Source of the DNA: Isoetes taiwanensis
Lineage: Eukaryota; Streptophyta; Lycopodiopsida; Isoetales; Isoetaceae
NCBI GenBank assembly: GCA_021234155.1
Contig: JAJEKV010000088.1
Location: 126,001 to 190,000 of the forward strand
Length of the DNA: 64,000 nt
Direction: 5' to 3'
Numbering within the stretch: position 1 is the stretch's first letter; every line of letters starts with the position of its first letter. The position numbers and the translations under genes were made by a program. Of the stretch, positions 1 to 10,911 are shown piece after piece. The notes beneath the pieces are model-generated. The model worked only from the letters and a program-made list of their open reading frames with translations. It ran no database searches and was not told the origin of the DNA.

Positions 1-1789
1 TGAACCATAACAAATAACGTATGAGATCAATGAAACCTGAAAAATGGGAGTCTTAACAGTTTAAAAAAACTTGAACCTTTGATGGCGGAGATTCCGTGGA
101 ATCTCCCATCATCTAAAGCCCCAAAATTAACGATGCCTTTGAGGCCCACAATACAATACCTTCGAGTATATTACTAGATGTAGTGGTGAAACACTTACGC
201 ACATGTTGATCATACACAATTTAAGACAATTCTGGCCCATGCAATATTCAAAGGCTGTTGTCCTAAGGGTGTTCATCTGCAGGTTACCCCCCTTATTGTC
301 CTTCATTAATGGTGATGAGGTATTGCACTTTGGTGCCTACAAATATCACAACCTGCAATACTTTTGAAATGATTTACCTTCGACAAAATTTCAGAACAAA
401 AAGCTAACCTTGAAGAATTAAAATAGCAATACTTGTAAACAACTTGATTATTATAGGAGCTAGATCACACCATTGAGGTTTAGCATTGAATTTCACTTAA
501 ACCATTATAATAACCACAAAGGAAAAATACACTTATGTATTCACGACTTATTGCAAAAGAGAGTCAGATCTTTATATTGTAATATGAACACTCGAACTAA
601 TCTCCCATTCTTATGTGTATATTATACATTCATCTTTCATTTAATTTATAAGGCCAGATCCGGCCAAACAGGCACCGATCCGGCCTTTTTGGATGCCGTG
701 TCTTTGCATCCGTTCTCTCCTCATTTTCTAAGTTCACAAGCTATTGTCTTCTTCCCATTGCACCGAGATGTGCTTTACAAAAATAGGTCTAATGGATATA
801 CATCATACCATTGACCATTGGTCACCATTAAACCATAAACCATTGTTCACCTTTGAAACATAGTAACCCTTTACATCACTCTTGACATTATATTCACATG
901 ATAATGGTTTATGTCCGATTATGCATCTCTGTCATATAACCTCAACCATGGAATGACTATTTATTCAACAAACCTACTCCTTGTAGGCATTCTAGTGTAT
1001 TGCTATAAATATTTGCATGTGCCTAGGTGCAGCAAATTAGAACAAAGAATGGGACAAAAAGGGGTCCGCAACATATTGCCACGCACACTAAAGAAGACAA
1101 ATGTGCTATAGAAGACAAATATTCAAACGTTCACAAGACAAATGTGACGTGTAAGATTTGGGCTATCGGGTTTACTTATGGTCCTGAGGTTGATGATCCT
1201 AACCTCTAGTGCATCACAGTGATGGTGGATGAACTACGAACCTAGATTCCTAAGCTTTCAGTTGCTAGGCTTACCAATATGAGCACAATTAGCTTGTAGT
1301 GAAAAATAACATTAGCTATTGGTATCTCTTTTTTTTTTTAAACTTTTTGAGTAGGTTGACGAGACTGAGGCAACATTCATTGTCAATTGGAACACACTAA
1401 AGAATGGGCACCGGGTTCCTTCTAGTACTACGAGAACATGAAAACTTCTCAAACGAACTTGGTGTTATGCAATTTGCCACCGCGTATAGGAATTTAATGG
1501 AGCAGATGCTATTCTTTCTTGGTGACCTGTGCATTTGAACATTAGGTTCGCCCACCAAATGACGGCTACTACTGCCTTTGTCTTGTTCTAATTTCAAAAT
1601 TTGTTGGGAGCTATAACTGCTACTCTATGCAATGAAAACCTTCGAAATTGTTAGCTTTAGTGGTTCCCAAACAATATACAAAGGTCACCATGCAATATTA
1701 TTCCCATGCAACATTCAAAGGTCCTCCTGCAATATTTCAAGGTTCCCAAATTAAACATTCCAATGAATTCAAACGTACAATCATCTTGA
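1..1789. other. Gene-free AT-rich leader region
   Basis: No open frame here resembles a known protein and none shows paired splice signals. The DNA is AT-rich. Around 1685-1770 short phrases built on gcaatatt and attcaaaggt recur, and a similar phrase occurs near 240-255, so part of this is probably degenerate repeat. The gene at 1790 may have its promoter here, but I see no clear TATA box. Confidence 0.5.
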
Positions 1790-4700
1790 ATGATTCGGGA
1801 GGGAACGGAGGGAATGAATGAGAGCGCCAGCAGTAGTACCTCCTCGGGAGGTGGAGCCAGAGCGATGCATTCTCCTACTCTTCATCCCGCAAATACTCCA
1901 AGCACACACTCCGGCTTCATGGGACCTCCTAAAATCTCTGTAGCTGAATTCAGAACCTGGAGCTGGGAGCGGATTTATGAATACATTGCAGGCATGGCAA
2001 TGTTTGCGGGGAACCAATGGCATGATGATCGAGAGATCATTAGGAAAGCTTTGCAAAAGGAAAGGGTGAATGGAATGGCGTTTTTGAGGCTCCAAATGGA
2101 CGATTGGAGGTAGATTCCTGATGTCCCACTGGGCATTGCCAGTTCGTTAGTGGCAATAGCTGAAGAGATCTCTCACCCAAAGGGCACACCCTCATCTGTA
2201 CAGGGGCTTTCTACATGTGCAAAGGCTTCAGCTGGTTATGTAACGAGCGGTTCATCTTTGCTGGGCCGATTTGATGCAGTTGAGTCTAAACAACTTCTAG
2301 CTTATAACCCAAAATTGCTATATACAAAATCATCAAGGGGAAGCTGCAACCATTTAGTCCTGAAGAGAGCAGGACTTGATGAGCAGAGTGGAGGAATGCT
2401 CTTACAGATGGGCGTAATTCGAACATGGGCAGACAAGTACTTCCCCATATATGACGAAGTGAATTTTAGTAAGGAAAACGTGGAGGAGAGAAAATTGAGG
2501 ATAGAGGCGGCTCAAGAGATACTTGCAAGTGGTTCTTTGAAGCCTATAAGGCTCGAGGGAGGACAACAGCGCTTGCCAACTATGGATTTTGTTACACACA
2601 AGTAAGTATATTGTAGGATTTTTACTGCATAAATATAGATGCAAAGCTCTCGGTTAGAGAGAAGAAAGTGCATGCTTCATTTCATTTTTCTAAACTCGCC
2701 CTTGCTGGAGAATTTAGTAAGGATAGCATTAGATTTTAAGTGTTAGGGTGAACCTGATCTGAAGGTGTAACTTGACTTTAAATTTCATCCAGAGGTGTCA
2801 CTTGAATCTAGTTTTATTTGCTGAAACTCTTTTCTTATTTGTTGAGCCATTTTTTTGCTAAGTAACAGAGAGTTCTATTTTCTTTAGATGGCAGGATCAC
2901 AGCATACTTGCATGACAAGAGAGCTCGGTTGAAAGAGGGACTCAGGAAGCAGAAGCCTCAAAGAGACTATGACTTTGGCCATAGTACAGTATGCCTCCTT
3001 GGAACTCAACGAATTCGGGAGTTAAGGGAGCTGAAATTCTGTGAGCGGGTCTACTGTGCATTGCAAGAGAGAGAGAGAGAGCATTTGAAGACCTCACTGC
3101 TATCGTTGGGTCGGCTGTAGTACTTGGAGTTCATGAGGAAGGTACAATGCGCGAGCTAGAGGTGTCGATCAAGACGATTGTAGATCTTGAAGACTTAGGA
3201 CAAGAGCTGTTTGCCCCTGGTAGTAATTTGTCAATATCTGATCTATCCATGGAGGTAATCAATTGTGCATATTCTTTTCTATATATAGTTCAGTTTGTTG
3301 TTTATCATGAAATGGATGCTTTGGCCAAAGGCATAGGTACTAACTCTCTTCACATAATGTGGATTAAAAGGTCTGCAATGCAATGACTGAAAGGTAGGTC
3401 TATTGCTTCAATTTCTTGGTCCTCTATATTTATCCAATAGGAGCAGGTGCTCTGGCCGGAGTGCATGACAGACCTGAACGGGGACATCAATGGTCGTAGA
3501 GGAGCGAAACGAAAGGTAAAACCATTTAATTCGATTTCATTCAATTGTTTGTTTGAAATTTATTGCAACTTCGTCTTCCATCTGGTGCTAACATCTGTTA
3601 CTGTTAAATACCAGAAATTATCAAATAGGGACAGTGCTCCTTCAAGCAGCAAGGATCTGCAGCAGCAGCCAGAGATGGAGACGGAGATAGAGGCGACGCA
3701 AAATTCAAAGGTACAAATTTCTATTGATTGCATTTCTGTGCGCCTCTTTAAATAAGGGGAGCGCATCAGTTAGTCATCAAAGATAGAAGGTAGTTTCTTA
3801 CATCTACGACTGGTAATTTAATCGGTTAGTACTTCTTTGATAAGCCGAATTTCTTTACTAGCTTGGCATAACAATGACTAAAGCGAGCGTACCAGAGCAT
3901 AGGGAATTTCGCTTGGGCAGAAACCTGCTGCAGATGCTTGGTGTAGTTTTTACCTTTATTAGAATGCTTGTTTGTATTTTGAAGCTTGTTGTGACTTGCA
4001 GGCTGTAGCAATGGAGCTTCCATCCATGGACGTTGTTGAGGAGGATTTTGGGAGCCCTAATCATCAGATTGACAGAATGGATGACAGATCGAGAGGGTTG
4101 GCAAAGATGGATGCAACAAGATCATTTCCAGAGGATGTGATGGAGGATAAGGATAACGAGAACAAAAGTGCAGATGTAAGTGGTAAATTTATACTTAGAC
4201 ATTATAATTGCATTGGATTGCCAATTACTGACACCTCGACTAAATAGGATGACAATGATAAGTGGCAGAAAGGGGATGAGATAGTTCTATTCAATGCGAA
4301 TGGTGAAGTGGTCGCCCGAGGGAAAGTTAAGTCACACGAGGAGGAGTTATTAGTGTTGATACAAAGAGTGACGGATAAAGCCGGAGCTGATGTGATCAAA
4401 TCGATGGTTGTCTATCCTCCAAAGCCCATGACATGGTCTCCTAATTCGGTACATTACCTTCACTTCAACTATTTTAAGAAAGCTTTGTACTGTTTTATAT
4501 TATTCTTAATTAAATGTACATGCCCTGTTTCTGTTCTGTTATGGCAGAAATTCTCTAAATTTTCTGTTCTGTTATGGCAGAAATTCTGCTCTAAATTGCG
4601 TAGTATACACTTCAATAAATTTTCCTTTTATTGTTTTAAACATATAAGCTATTTTACAGGTACGTAGGTGGTTAGAGGATGATGAAGAAACGATGGATAT

Positions 4701-4989
4701 TCCAGTTTATCATCTGCCAAAAACATGGAAGAATAAGCTGCGTAAGAGGAGCGTAGGGGATTTGCGAGTTCTTGCTCAGTTTGTTCTTCAAGAGAAGCGT
4801 GTTTCTAAGGATCGGATTCTGATTTTCTGCAAAGACAAGCTTGATGGGAAGTTCACTTTAAAAAGCACGAAAATAGATGATCTCATAGCAGAATTTGTTG
4901 AGCATTGCTTGGAGTCACGTATGTTGTTGGTGAAGACAAGTGCTTGGGAAGACACAAAATTTGAGGAGCATCAACTCCTTCTCATGTAG
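1790..4989 (+). pseudogene. Seven-exon gene of unknown family, disabled by TAG stop and GA frameshift
   Basis: I do not recognise the family. Exons inferred from GT-AG signals and phase are 1790-2601, 2895-3254, 3441-3515, 3615-3710, 4002-4175, 4248-4448 and 4660-4989; the last five are phase 0 and join without stops. The product would be near 680 residues. The region after a Ser/Gly/Thr-rich N-terminus (WSWERIYEY to AIAEEIS) has a SAM-like spacing of aromatics and leucines. The sixth exon (KGDEIVLFNANGEVVARGKV) resembles the small beta domain found near the C-terminus of some plant transposase-like proteins; both likenesses are inference. Exon 1 carries an in-frame TAG at 2111-2113 with open frame on both sides. 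In exon 2 an (AG)8 tract at 3065-3081 shifts the frame; removing one dinucleotide makes exons 1 and 2 sum to a multiple of three and restores phase with exon 3. The well-kept splice sites suggest recent loss of function, or a sequencing error in the repeat. Confidence 0.6.
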
Positions 4990-5079
4990 CTTCGTTAGCT
5001 GAATTTCAGACTGGTGGCTCGGATCAATTCCTTATACATCTTGGTGGATCTGATCAAAACTTTAGTTTCTGAACTTAAA

Positions 5080-5265
5080 TACCTACTCTATTTTGTCTAT
5101 CTGTGGCTTCAGAATCAGTTAAAGCCTTTTTAACTTGGAAAATATGTGGCTCAGCTAAACCTTTTTGAACATCGAAAATATGTGGCTTCAAATTTAGTTA
5201 AAACTTTTTTAACTTCAAACATGTGTGGCTTCAAAATCAGTTTTAAACTTCAAAAAATATTTGTT
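5080..5265. repeat. Degenerate ~55-bp tandem repeat
   Basis: Three to four diverged units each contain a form of tgtggcttca, then agttaaa, then ctttttaact and a tail like tcgaaaatat. The array directly follows the 3' end of the pseudogene at 1790-4989. Confidence 0.6.
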
Positions 5266-5539
5266 AGCTATTAGTGCATTTGTGTGTCCACAACATTGAT
5301 CAATGATCCTAAGATCCTGAAATCTGGAACGTCCATGTGGCGAAATAAAATATTATACCTATAGTATAGTTTATAGAATATACTGTAGGATATATTTATA
5401 GAATATACTGTATATTTTTCACATTACGACGTTTGGACATGTCGTTTTTCGCTTCTTACGTGTAGTTTTTTGCCATTGTGTTTTGTTGAAGTGTTGATAA
5501 TTTTCTCTTTAGATGCATTGTCTTTTCTTTTCCACCCAT

Positions 5540-6020
5540 GGACCTTTTATGTTGTTTTCTATAGGTGTGATAGTATTCATTTTCCACATATTGTAAGAAT
5601 TGAAACAACGTGCCTTCTTGAGCAAAAACAACATAGAAAATTAGAGTTCCTCTTTCCTATCCATGGTCATTTCTTGTAGTTTTGTTTATAGTGTTATAAT
5701 ATTCGTTTCCCACGTACCGTACTATCTAAAACAACGTATCTTAATTGAAGAAAATCCAACGCATACGTGTGGATATGACACGTATTTTTTTTATAGTGTT
5801 GTAATATTAGTTTCCCACATATTGTTAATATATAAAACAACACCTCTTATTTGAAAGAAAGACAATGCCTCGTGACATTAAAACAACAGTATTTGTTTTC
5901 CTTTTCCATGTATGGTCTTATCATATAGTTTTTTCTTTCTAATGTAGTAATATTGGTTTCCCATGTGTTGTAATGTCTAAAACAATGTGTCTTATATTGA
6001 GAACAAACAACAGTTAGTTG
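5540..6020. repeat. Degenerate ~120-bp tandem repeat, about four units
   Basis: Four units can be aligned by eye, starting near 5565, 5690, 5795 and 5940. Each has a form of atagtgttgtaatatt, then gtttcccacatattg, then taaaacaacg and a variable A-rich spacer. Unit length and sequence vary, so this is an old array. No coding potential is seen. Confidence 0.65.
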
Positions 6021-6102
6021 CACTAGAAACAATAGTGAGAAAATAAAACAACACATTGAAATTTTATCTAAAAACTATGTCAGTTTCGTATGCATAGACT
6101 TT

Positions 6103-6519
6103 TTGGATAAAAACAACATGTTGTTTCTAGCATTTTCGGAACATTACTATGGGTGGTCTTCAGGTATTTGTTTTGGTAAAAAATACAGCATAAAACTACA
6201 CATAGAGCCAAATTTGGGGTTAGTGTGCATGGTTAAGACGTTTTATAAGGAAGGGGATGTCCCTGTCAAATTGAGCGAGTCAAAAGCAAGAAGTGTTTTC
6301 TCTAGATGCAATAATTATCCAACCTACTGGAATCCAACCAGTGACCTAAGGATTGCTACATGGCTGAATGCAACAAAAAGATTACCAATAGAGTATCAGG
6401 CCCTAGTAGATCGTCGAATGAAAAGTTTTTTTCAAAAATTGTGTATATCTGGCACTAACCATTCCCATACATATTCAACAATGCATAGGTTCATCCATGA
6501 ACTATCAAGGCTTGTGTAG
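6103..6519 (+). CDS. Hypothetical 138-aa ORF
   Basis: A single open frame of 138 codons with mixed, protein-like composition (KLSESKARSVFSRCNNYPTY; later LRIATWLNATKRLPIEYQAL). I cannot assign a family. It has no signal peptide and no clear membrane segment. It starts just after the tandem array, and no clean splice acceptor decides whether ATG 6103 is a true start. It could be an exon of a decayed gene or an internal piece of a transposon. The neighbouring sequence gives no clue to function. Confidence 0.25.
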   Translation: MDKNNMLFLAFSEHYYGWSSGICFGKKYSIKLHIEPNLGLVCMVKTFYKEGDVPVKLSESKARSVFSRCNNYPTYWNPTSDLRIATWLNATKRLPIEYQALVDRRMKSFFQKLCISGTNHSHTYSTMHRFIHELSRLV

Positions 6520-6603
6520 CTATAGATGCACAGGCAAATATGGATGAAATGTTTTTGTCACTATACAACATTGAATGTTTTGATAAATCTTGAACGAAAA
6601 AAA

Positions 6604-6650
6604 ACTCTATCTATCTATCTTTAATCTGTACAAGAAATTTATCGCGGCCT
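6604..6650. repeat. GC-rich hairpin flanked by AAGAAAT / ATTTCTT
   Basis: A short GC-rich island in AT-rich DNA contains GCGGCC-TT-GGCCGC, a perfect 6-bp stem with a 2-base loop, bounded by AAGAAAT on the left and ATTTCTT on the right. The role is unknown; it may be the end of a small mobile element. Confidence 0.4.
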
Positions 6651-6785
6651 TGGCCGCCGCGAACATTTCTTTTGTCCCCAACTTGTTTTCAAGATAGTGC
6701 AAGGAAGTTTTATACTGTAAGAAATGCCTAGCTTGAGATTGGTTTTGGGATCTTTGGGTCTATTTGAGTCATGCATTCTATGCAA

Positions 6786-6828
6786 GAATTCTAGACCATG
6801 GTTTTAGAATTCTAGACCATGGTTTTAT
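6786..6828. repeat. 22-bp tandem duplication
   Basis: The phrase attctagaccatggtttta occurs twice in direct succession. It lies in otherwise unremarkable intergenic DNA between the hypothetical ORF and the ankyrin fragment. Confidence 0.7.
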
Positions 6829-7599
6829 GCTAGGCATTATTGTTCCTAGGGGTCGGTTATTAGGCATGGATTGAGGGGGAAAACATGGACACGATGGCAA
6901 GAAGAGAATTGAAACATTAGAGTACCATGGTAGCAAGTGACAGAAGCCTTTAGGCAATGGGTACCATCAAGTAATTTAATTAGAAAGAAACAAGTACTGG
7001 AACCTTTAAATAAATTGGTTAAAACAAAACGATGGTTCAAATCACTAAAACACACTTAAAAAAAATGCAGAGATACCATTGTCCGGTATCCCTGAGAACT
7101 ATAGCAAGGCCATCAACCAACAAAAATGATGTGGAGCAAGAGAAGACCAGGCCAATGAACAAACAGAGGAGGAAATCGAAATTGCAGTAAGTAGGGCACG
7201 ATTTTTCTGAAGCCGCTTAAGAAGAACCGCTCAAGACCTCTTCGATATTTCCCTGATTTTTGGATGTGATGTTGGCCCGTCAAAGCTAAGCCCACAGTTT
7301 AGGATAACCCAGTTTCATTGCTGCAAAAAACCTGTGTACCCTGTTGTTGTTCACTGCTGACCATCGGATGCCCTGTTCGGCATGTCTTAACGGCTTCTCC
7401 ACCAAATCCGGCGATCCAAGAAGAATAGAGCAGAATCTGCTCCAAATCCAAATTCGTGTGTAGAAGGGCAGATTCGTCCACCAAAATCCGGCGATGCAAG
7501 AACAAAGGCGCAAGCCTTTGGCCTCTAATTTCAGGACAAAGCCATAGCTCTGCCATAGTGGCCATGTCATCGATCCTTGCTCGACTGTACCATACTCAT

Positions 7600-7717
7600 A
7601 TGCTTTTGAACGTAGGAGATTCAATGTAATAGCATTGTCGCGCGTTGTGATAGGAAGCAGATACTCGATAATAGACCGATGATTGCTTGCAGCGGCAACA
7701 GTAATAGGTTTTGCTCC
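7600..7717 (-). pseudogene. Ankyrin-repeat exon fragment (TPR/ankyrin protein-like)
   Basis: The minus strand reads DGAKPITVAAASNHRSIIEY and then LLPITT. This matches the last ankyrin repeat of plant proteins that join ankyrin repeats to a TPR domain (type At3g04710), where the equivalent stretch runs from a DG-x-x-P start through AAA and ends in a LxPLTT motif. It begins right after a good acceptor (ATACAG|GAT), so it looks like the start of a genuine exon. No neighbouring ankyrin or TPR exons are recognisable: the frame continues to 7286 with Trp/Cys-rich, unconvincing sequence. I read it as an isolated scrap of a gene moved here by duplication or by a transposon. Confidence 0.4.
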
Positions 7718-8513
7718 ATCCTGTATACCATGCAGTTGAACCAGAGAAGCTATTTGCCATGAATTTGTAGTCGTGAACGAATAAAACAGGCCAACAAAGC
7801 ATCTGAGTGCGCATTTTTTCTTCTTCATTCTCTGTTGCAGACCGCCATAGCCAGTTCCGACAGCAGTCCACGCTAAACCTACACCCAGTTATCGCCCTTC
7901 ACCGGAAGATGCCAAAGCTTCAAGCCCTGCGCCTCTAAGGAAGCTTCTTTTGCCTGCCTCCTATTTCTCTACATTTTTTCTATCCACCGCCATAGCCATT
8001 GCCGACCGCCATAGCATCACGCCACAGTTCACCATCACTGGACGGAGTGGATTCTTTCCAGAAAAACGTTGCACAACAATACGAAAATGGATGGCGGCGC
8101 AAAAATATTACGGAGAGACAAAAAAAAAAAAAGAAAAACAACAAACTGCATTATATATGTTTAGATAGTGATATTTTGTATGTAATCTAATACTGGAAGG
8201 AGTCTTTAAGACATTTGTAATTTTGCATCTCTATATATATCTATCGGACTTTAATTAATTTGTTTACGTAAAGTTAGGGGGGAGAATATTTCGCCATATT
8301 TCAAGCAATGTTAAAACAAATAATCTACTGCAGCTCGCTTCCTCACCTCTGATGCTAGCTTCCTCTTCTCTGATGCTGGCTGATAACGGATTAATCAAAG
8401 TTCTGTGGCTACGATGGCGCCATGTGGCGGAAATATTCCCCAAACTTTACGCGGAGAGAATGGGCGCGCAGCCCCTTAGCCGGTGCGGACTAGGCTTCCT
8501 CTGCCGGGCTCGC

Positions 8514-8540
8514 CAGGCCCTTACCCCGGGTAAGGGCCTG
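8514..8540. repeat. Perfect 13-bp-arm palindrome in GC island
   Basis: CAGGCCCTTACCC and its exact reverse complement are separated by one base. The flanks are GC-rich (about 8450-8550) while the surroundings are AT-rich. A nearly uninterrupted palindrome of this kind is typical of the end of a mobile element or of an extruding cruciform. A CTAA lies about 30 bases further on but is not followed by T, so I do not call it a Helitron end. Confidence 0.6.
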
Positions 8541-9121
8541 CGGGTGCTTATTATCTCTAACTAAATGTTATGAACATGCCATCTTCAACCGTCCCTTGGG
8601 GTGATTTGTGGTATTTATGGACCACGTCAAAGTCCCTAAATAATAAAACAGTGCTTATAAACACAAGCATATATGGTAGGCTAGGATGGCACATGTCGCA
8701 ATGTAATGTCAATTATATAGCATTTCATGATCAAGATAAAAACGAACTATTTCACAAACGCTTACAGTTGCAATACCTCATGTTCCATTAGACATCTCCA
8801 TATATTGAGACAAGTCCACAACAGAAAATGTCCATAACTACCAGCACATGGTCATCATGTCTTGTCATAAGCTCACTCTCCAGAAGAAACAAGGCATTCA
8901 TGTGAAGGATTGTCTCCTCATGTGTATGGGAATATGTGTATTGCAGTTACAATTTTCTGTGTAAAGTTTGGTACTACAAAGCCATAGAACATGACAACAT
9001 GAAGCACACGACATGGACAAAGTCATGTAAAAGCCCCATATAATTGGCATGTATACAGGAACCCTTTGAGGGAAACATGTGTCTTGCCAACCATAGAGAA
9101 GCATGACAACGGATGTCGGAG

Positions 9122-9155
9122 ACCTACATTTGCGCGATTCGCGCCGGATGTAGGT
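9122..9155. repeat. Two-part hairpin
   Basis: ACCTACAT at 9122-9129 pairs with ATGTAGGT at 9148-9155, and inside it GCGCG pairs with CGCGC around an ATT loop. No coding or RNA-gene context is visible. Confidence 0.5.
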
Positions 9156-10773
9156 TGAAATTTTCGCCTTGGAGACACCAATGGTTATGATGGAGGGTGG
9201 GCATAATAATGGTCAATTGCTCCAACGAGTCCCAAAAATGTGTATGTAGAGGGGTCCATGCTGACGTGGCAGTTATACCGGCCTACACTGCTTGACTTGG
9301 TCAATGCCGGGTCAATTTAGGCCACTGCTTGAGGCCCCCCAGAATCCAGATTGATCGACCGAAGTGACTTGGGTCTTCGTAAATCTGTCAATCCGGTCAT
9401 TGTATCAGGTTAACAAGACAAAAGTGGTGGAAAATTTTGTACCAAATCATGTCTGTGGGGACCAACGGCACGATTCTCAAGCTCGTACCTTCCCTGCTAG
9501 AAAATAACGCCCAATTCAAGGCAGAAAAAAGGCCATTCCGGCACGAACCGGCCTCAAAAAGGAAGAAACTTTGGGCCAATTTCGCTCTTCCGGCGCATTG
9601 AATGGCCGATTTTTATGAAAGGACAAAGTGATAGCACGACGACATATTTAATGGAGCACTCAGCTCGGTTTTATCCCAGGAGGTAGTAAACGAGAGAACC
9701 CAGATGGAATTAGGAGAACTATTACCTTTTACACGGTTGAATTCATGTAATGATCCAATGTAGAATCCTGGAAAAACCCTTGCAATCACTTGAAAACATG
9801 GAAAAGAAAACCCAGAAATTAAAAAATCAGATCCGCCCATCTAACCCAAATGCTCAAATCAATCATTAAGCATTACAAACAAATGAGTTAGATCTGTTAC
9901 ATACCTGCATAACTCCTTTATTCACACGCCGGATGCCAGGCAAGGATTCAAATCCGGCGGATTGCGTCCTGCTGCGGGGACTGGGCAATCGGAAAGGACT
10001 ATTCTGTTTTTTTTTCTGGTGGTGCTTCTTTTTCTGCCGGAATTGGAAAACCCATCAACCCAATTTTGATTTTGATCAGACTATACCACCTCACACGAGA
10101 GAACCAACTGTTTTCTTTTCCTTCCCTATACCTTTCTCTTTCTGGGGCTATGTCTAGCCTGCCCTGTTAGGACTGAGAAAGACCCAACAAGCAAGCAATC
10201 CAGTTCTATCTAGATCTATCTACCACTCTCCAAATCAAATTCTTACGAATCAAATTTTTGTGGGTTTAATCCTGAAACCCGTTTTGTTTGCCTGATCCCA
10301 GATTTTTTTTCTGCTTTGAATGATTCTATTTTGCCCTGTAGCCCTGGCCCCTGTCTATAAAACCTATCACGATGCAATGATCTTATGACCTTCTTCCTGA
10401 CCACGGCTATGGCTATGTCCTTACAATCAGGAACTGGTAAGCTTTGTTTTTTGCTGTTGCACTGCCTAATCAAAAGCGGCAAAAACTAGAATTTGCGTCA
10501 GTCCTTTTTGATCCAATCTTTTCTGCGAATCCTTTTCCAAAGTCCGGCTCTACTGTTTGGTAGAAAGCATGCCATTGCTCGTATATTGGGTTTGGACCAC
10601 CATGCTTTTCTCGGGCTTGGTCCTGAAACCTTGAAATTTCTCTTTTCTTTTACTGTTTTATGCTGGCCATGCACTAGGTTTTGCTTGCTTCAAGTACCTA
10701 CTTCCCACAGTAATCGCCATATCTGGAAGCTTGCATTTGTGTATGGAGCATGAATTCCTCGAGGTCCAACTTG

Positions 10774-10882
10774 GGTAGGTGTCAATTGTCTAAAAAAATC
10801 CTTGCCGGATTAAATCCAGCATTTACCATTGACTGGACTTTCTAAAATAAATGAATTCTGAGATTCTGTTTCTTGTCTGCAG
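10774..10882 (+). other. Probable 5'-UTR intron of the EMS1-like gene
   Basis: A consensus acceptor with pyrimidine tract (tttcttgtctgcag) ends at 10882, 29 bases before the ATG at 10912. A candidate donor (ggg|taggtg or g|gtaggt) lies near 10774. The coding region itself has no intron, so a leader intron would be the only one. Inferred from splice signals only. Confidence 0.45.
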
Positions 10883-10911
10883 CTTGATCCAGTAAAGGAT
10901 TCTACAAAGAA

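Larger units (their letters stand above)
7720..10770. other. Intergenic region with short repeats and hairpins
   Basis: Apart from the two hairpins listed separately, I find no gene. Around 7850-8010 phrases based on accgccatagcca recur. Near 7380-7500 the phrase caccaaa(a)tccggcgat occurs twice. The portion from about 9900 to 10770 is pyrimidine-rich and probably contains the promoter and 5' leader of the receptor kinase at 10912, but I cannot fix a transcription start. Confidence 0.4.

Noticed and set aside
2110-2142. A 33-base intron (GTAGAT...GCCAG) that would remove the in-frame TAG and keep phase
   Set aside because: Plant introns below about 60 bases are not normally spliced, and the removed codons (IPDVPLG) look like continuous protein. 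The TAG is more simply a nonsense change.
8514-8570. Helitron 3' end after the 13-bp palindrome
   Set aside because: The nearest CTAA is too far away and is followed by A, not T.
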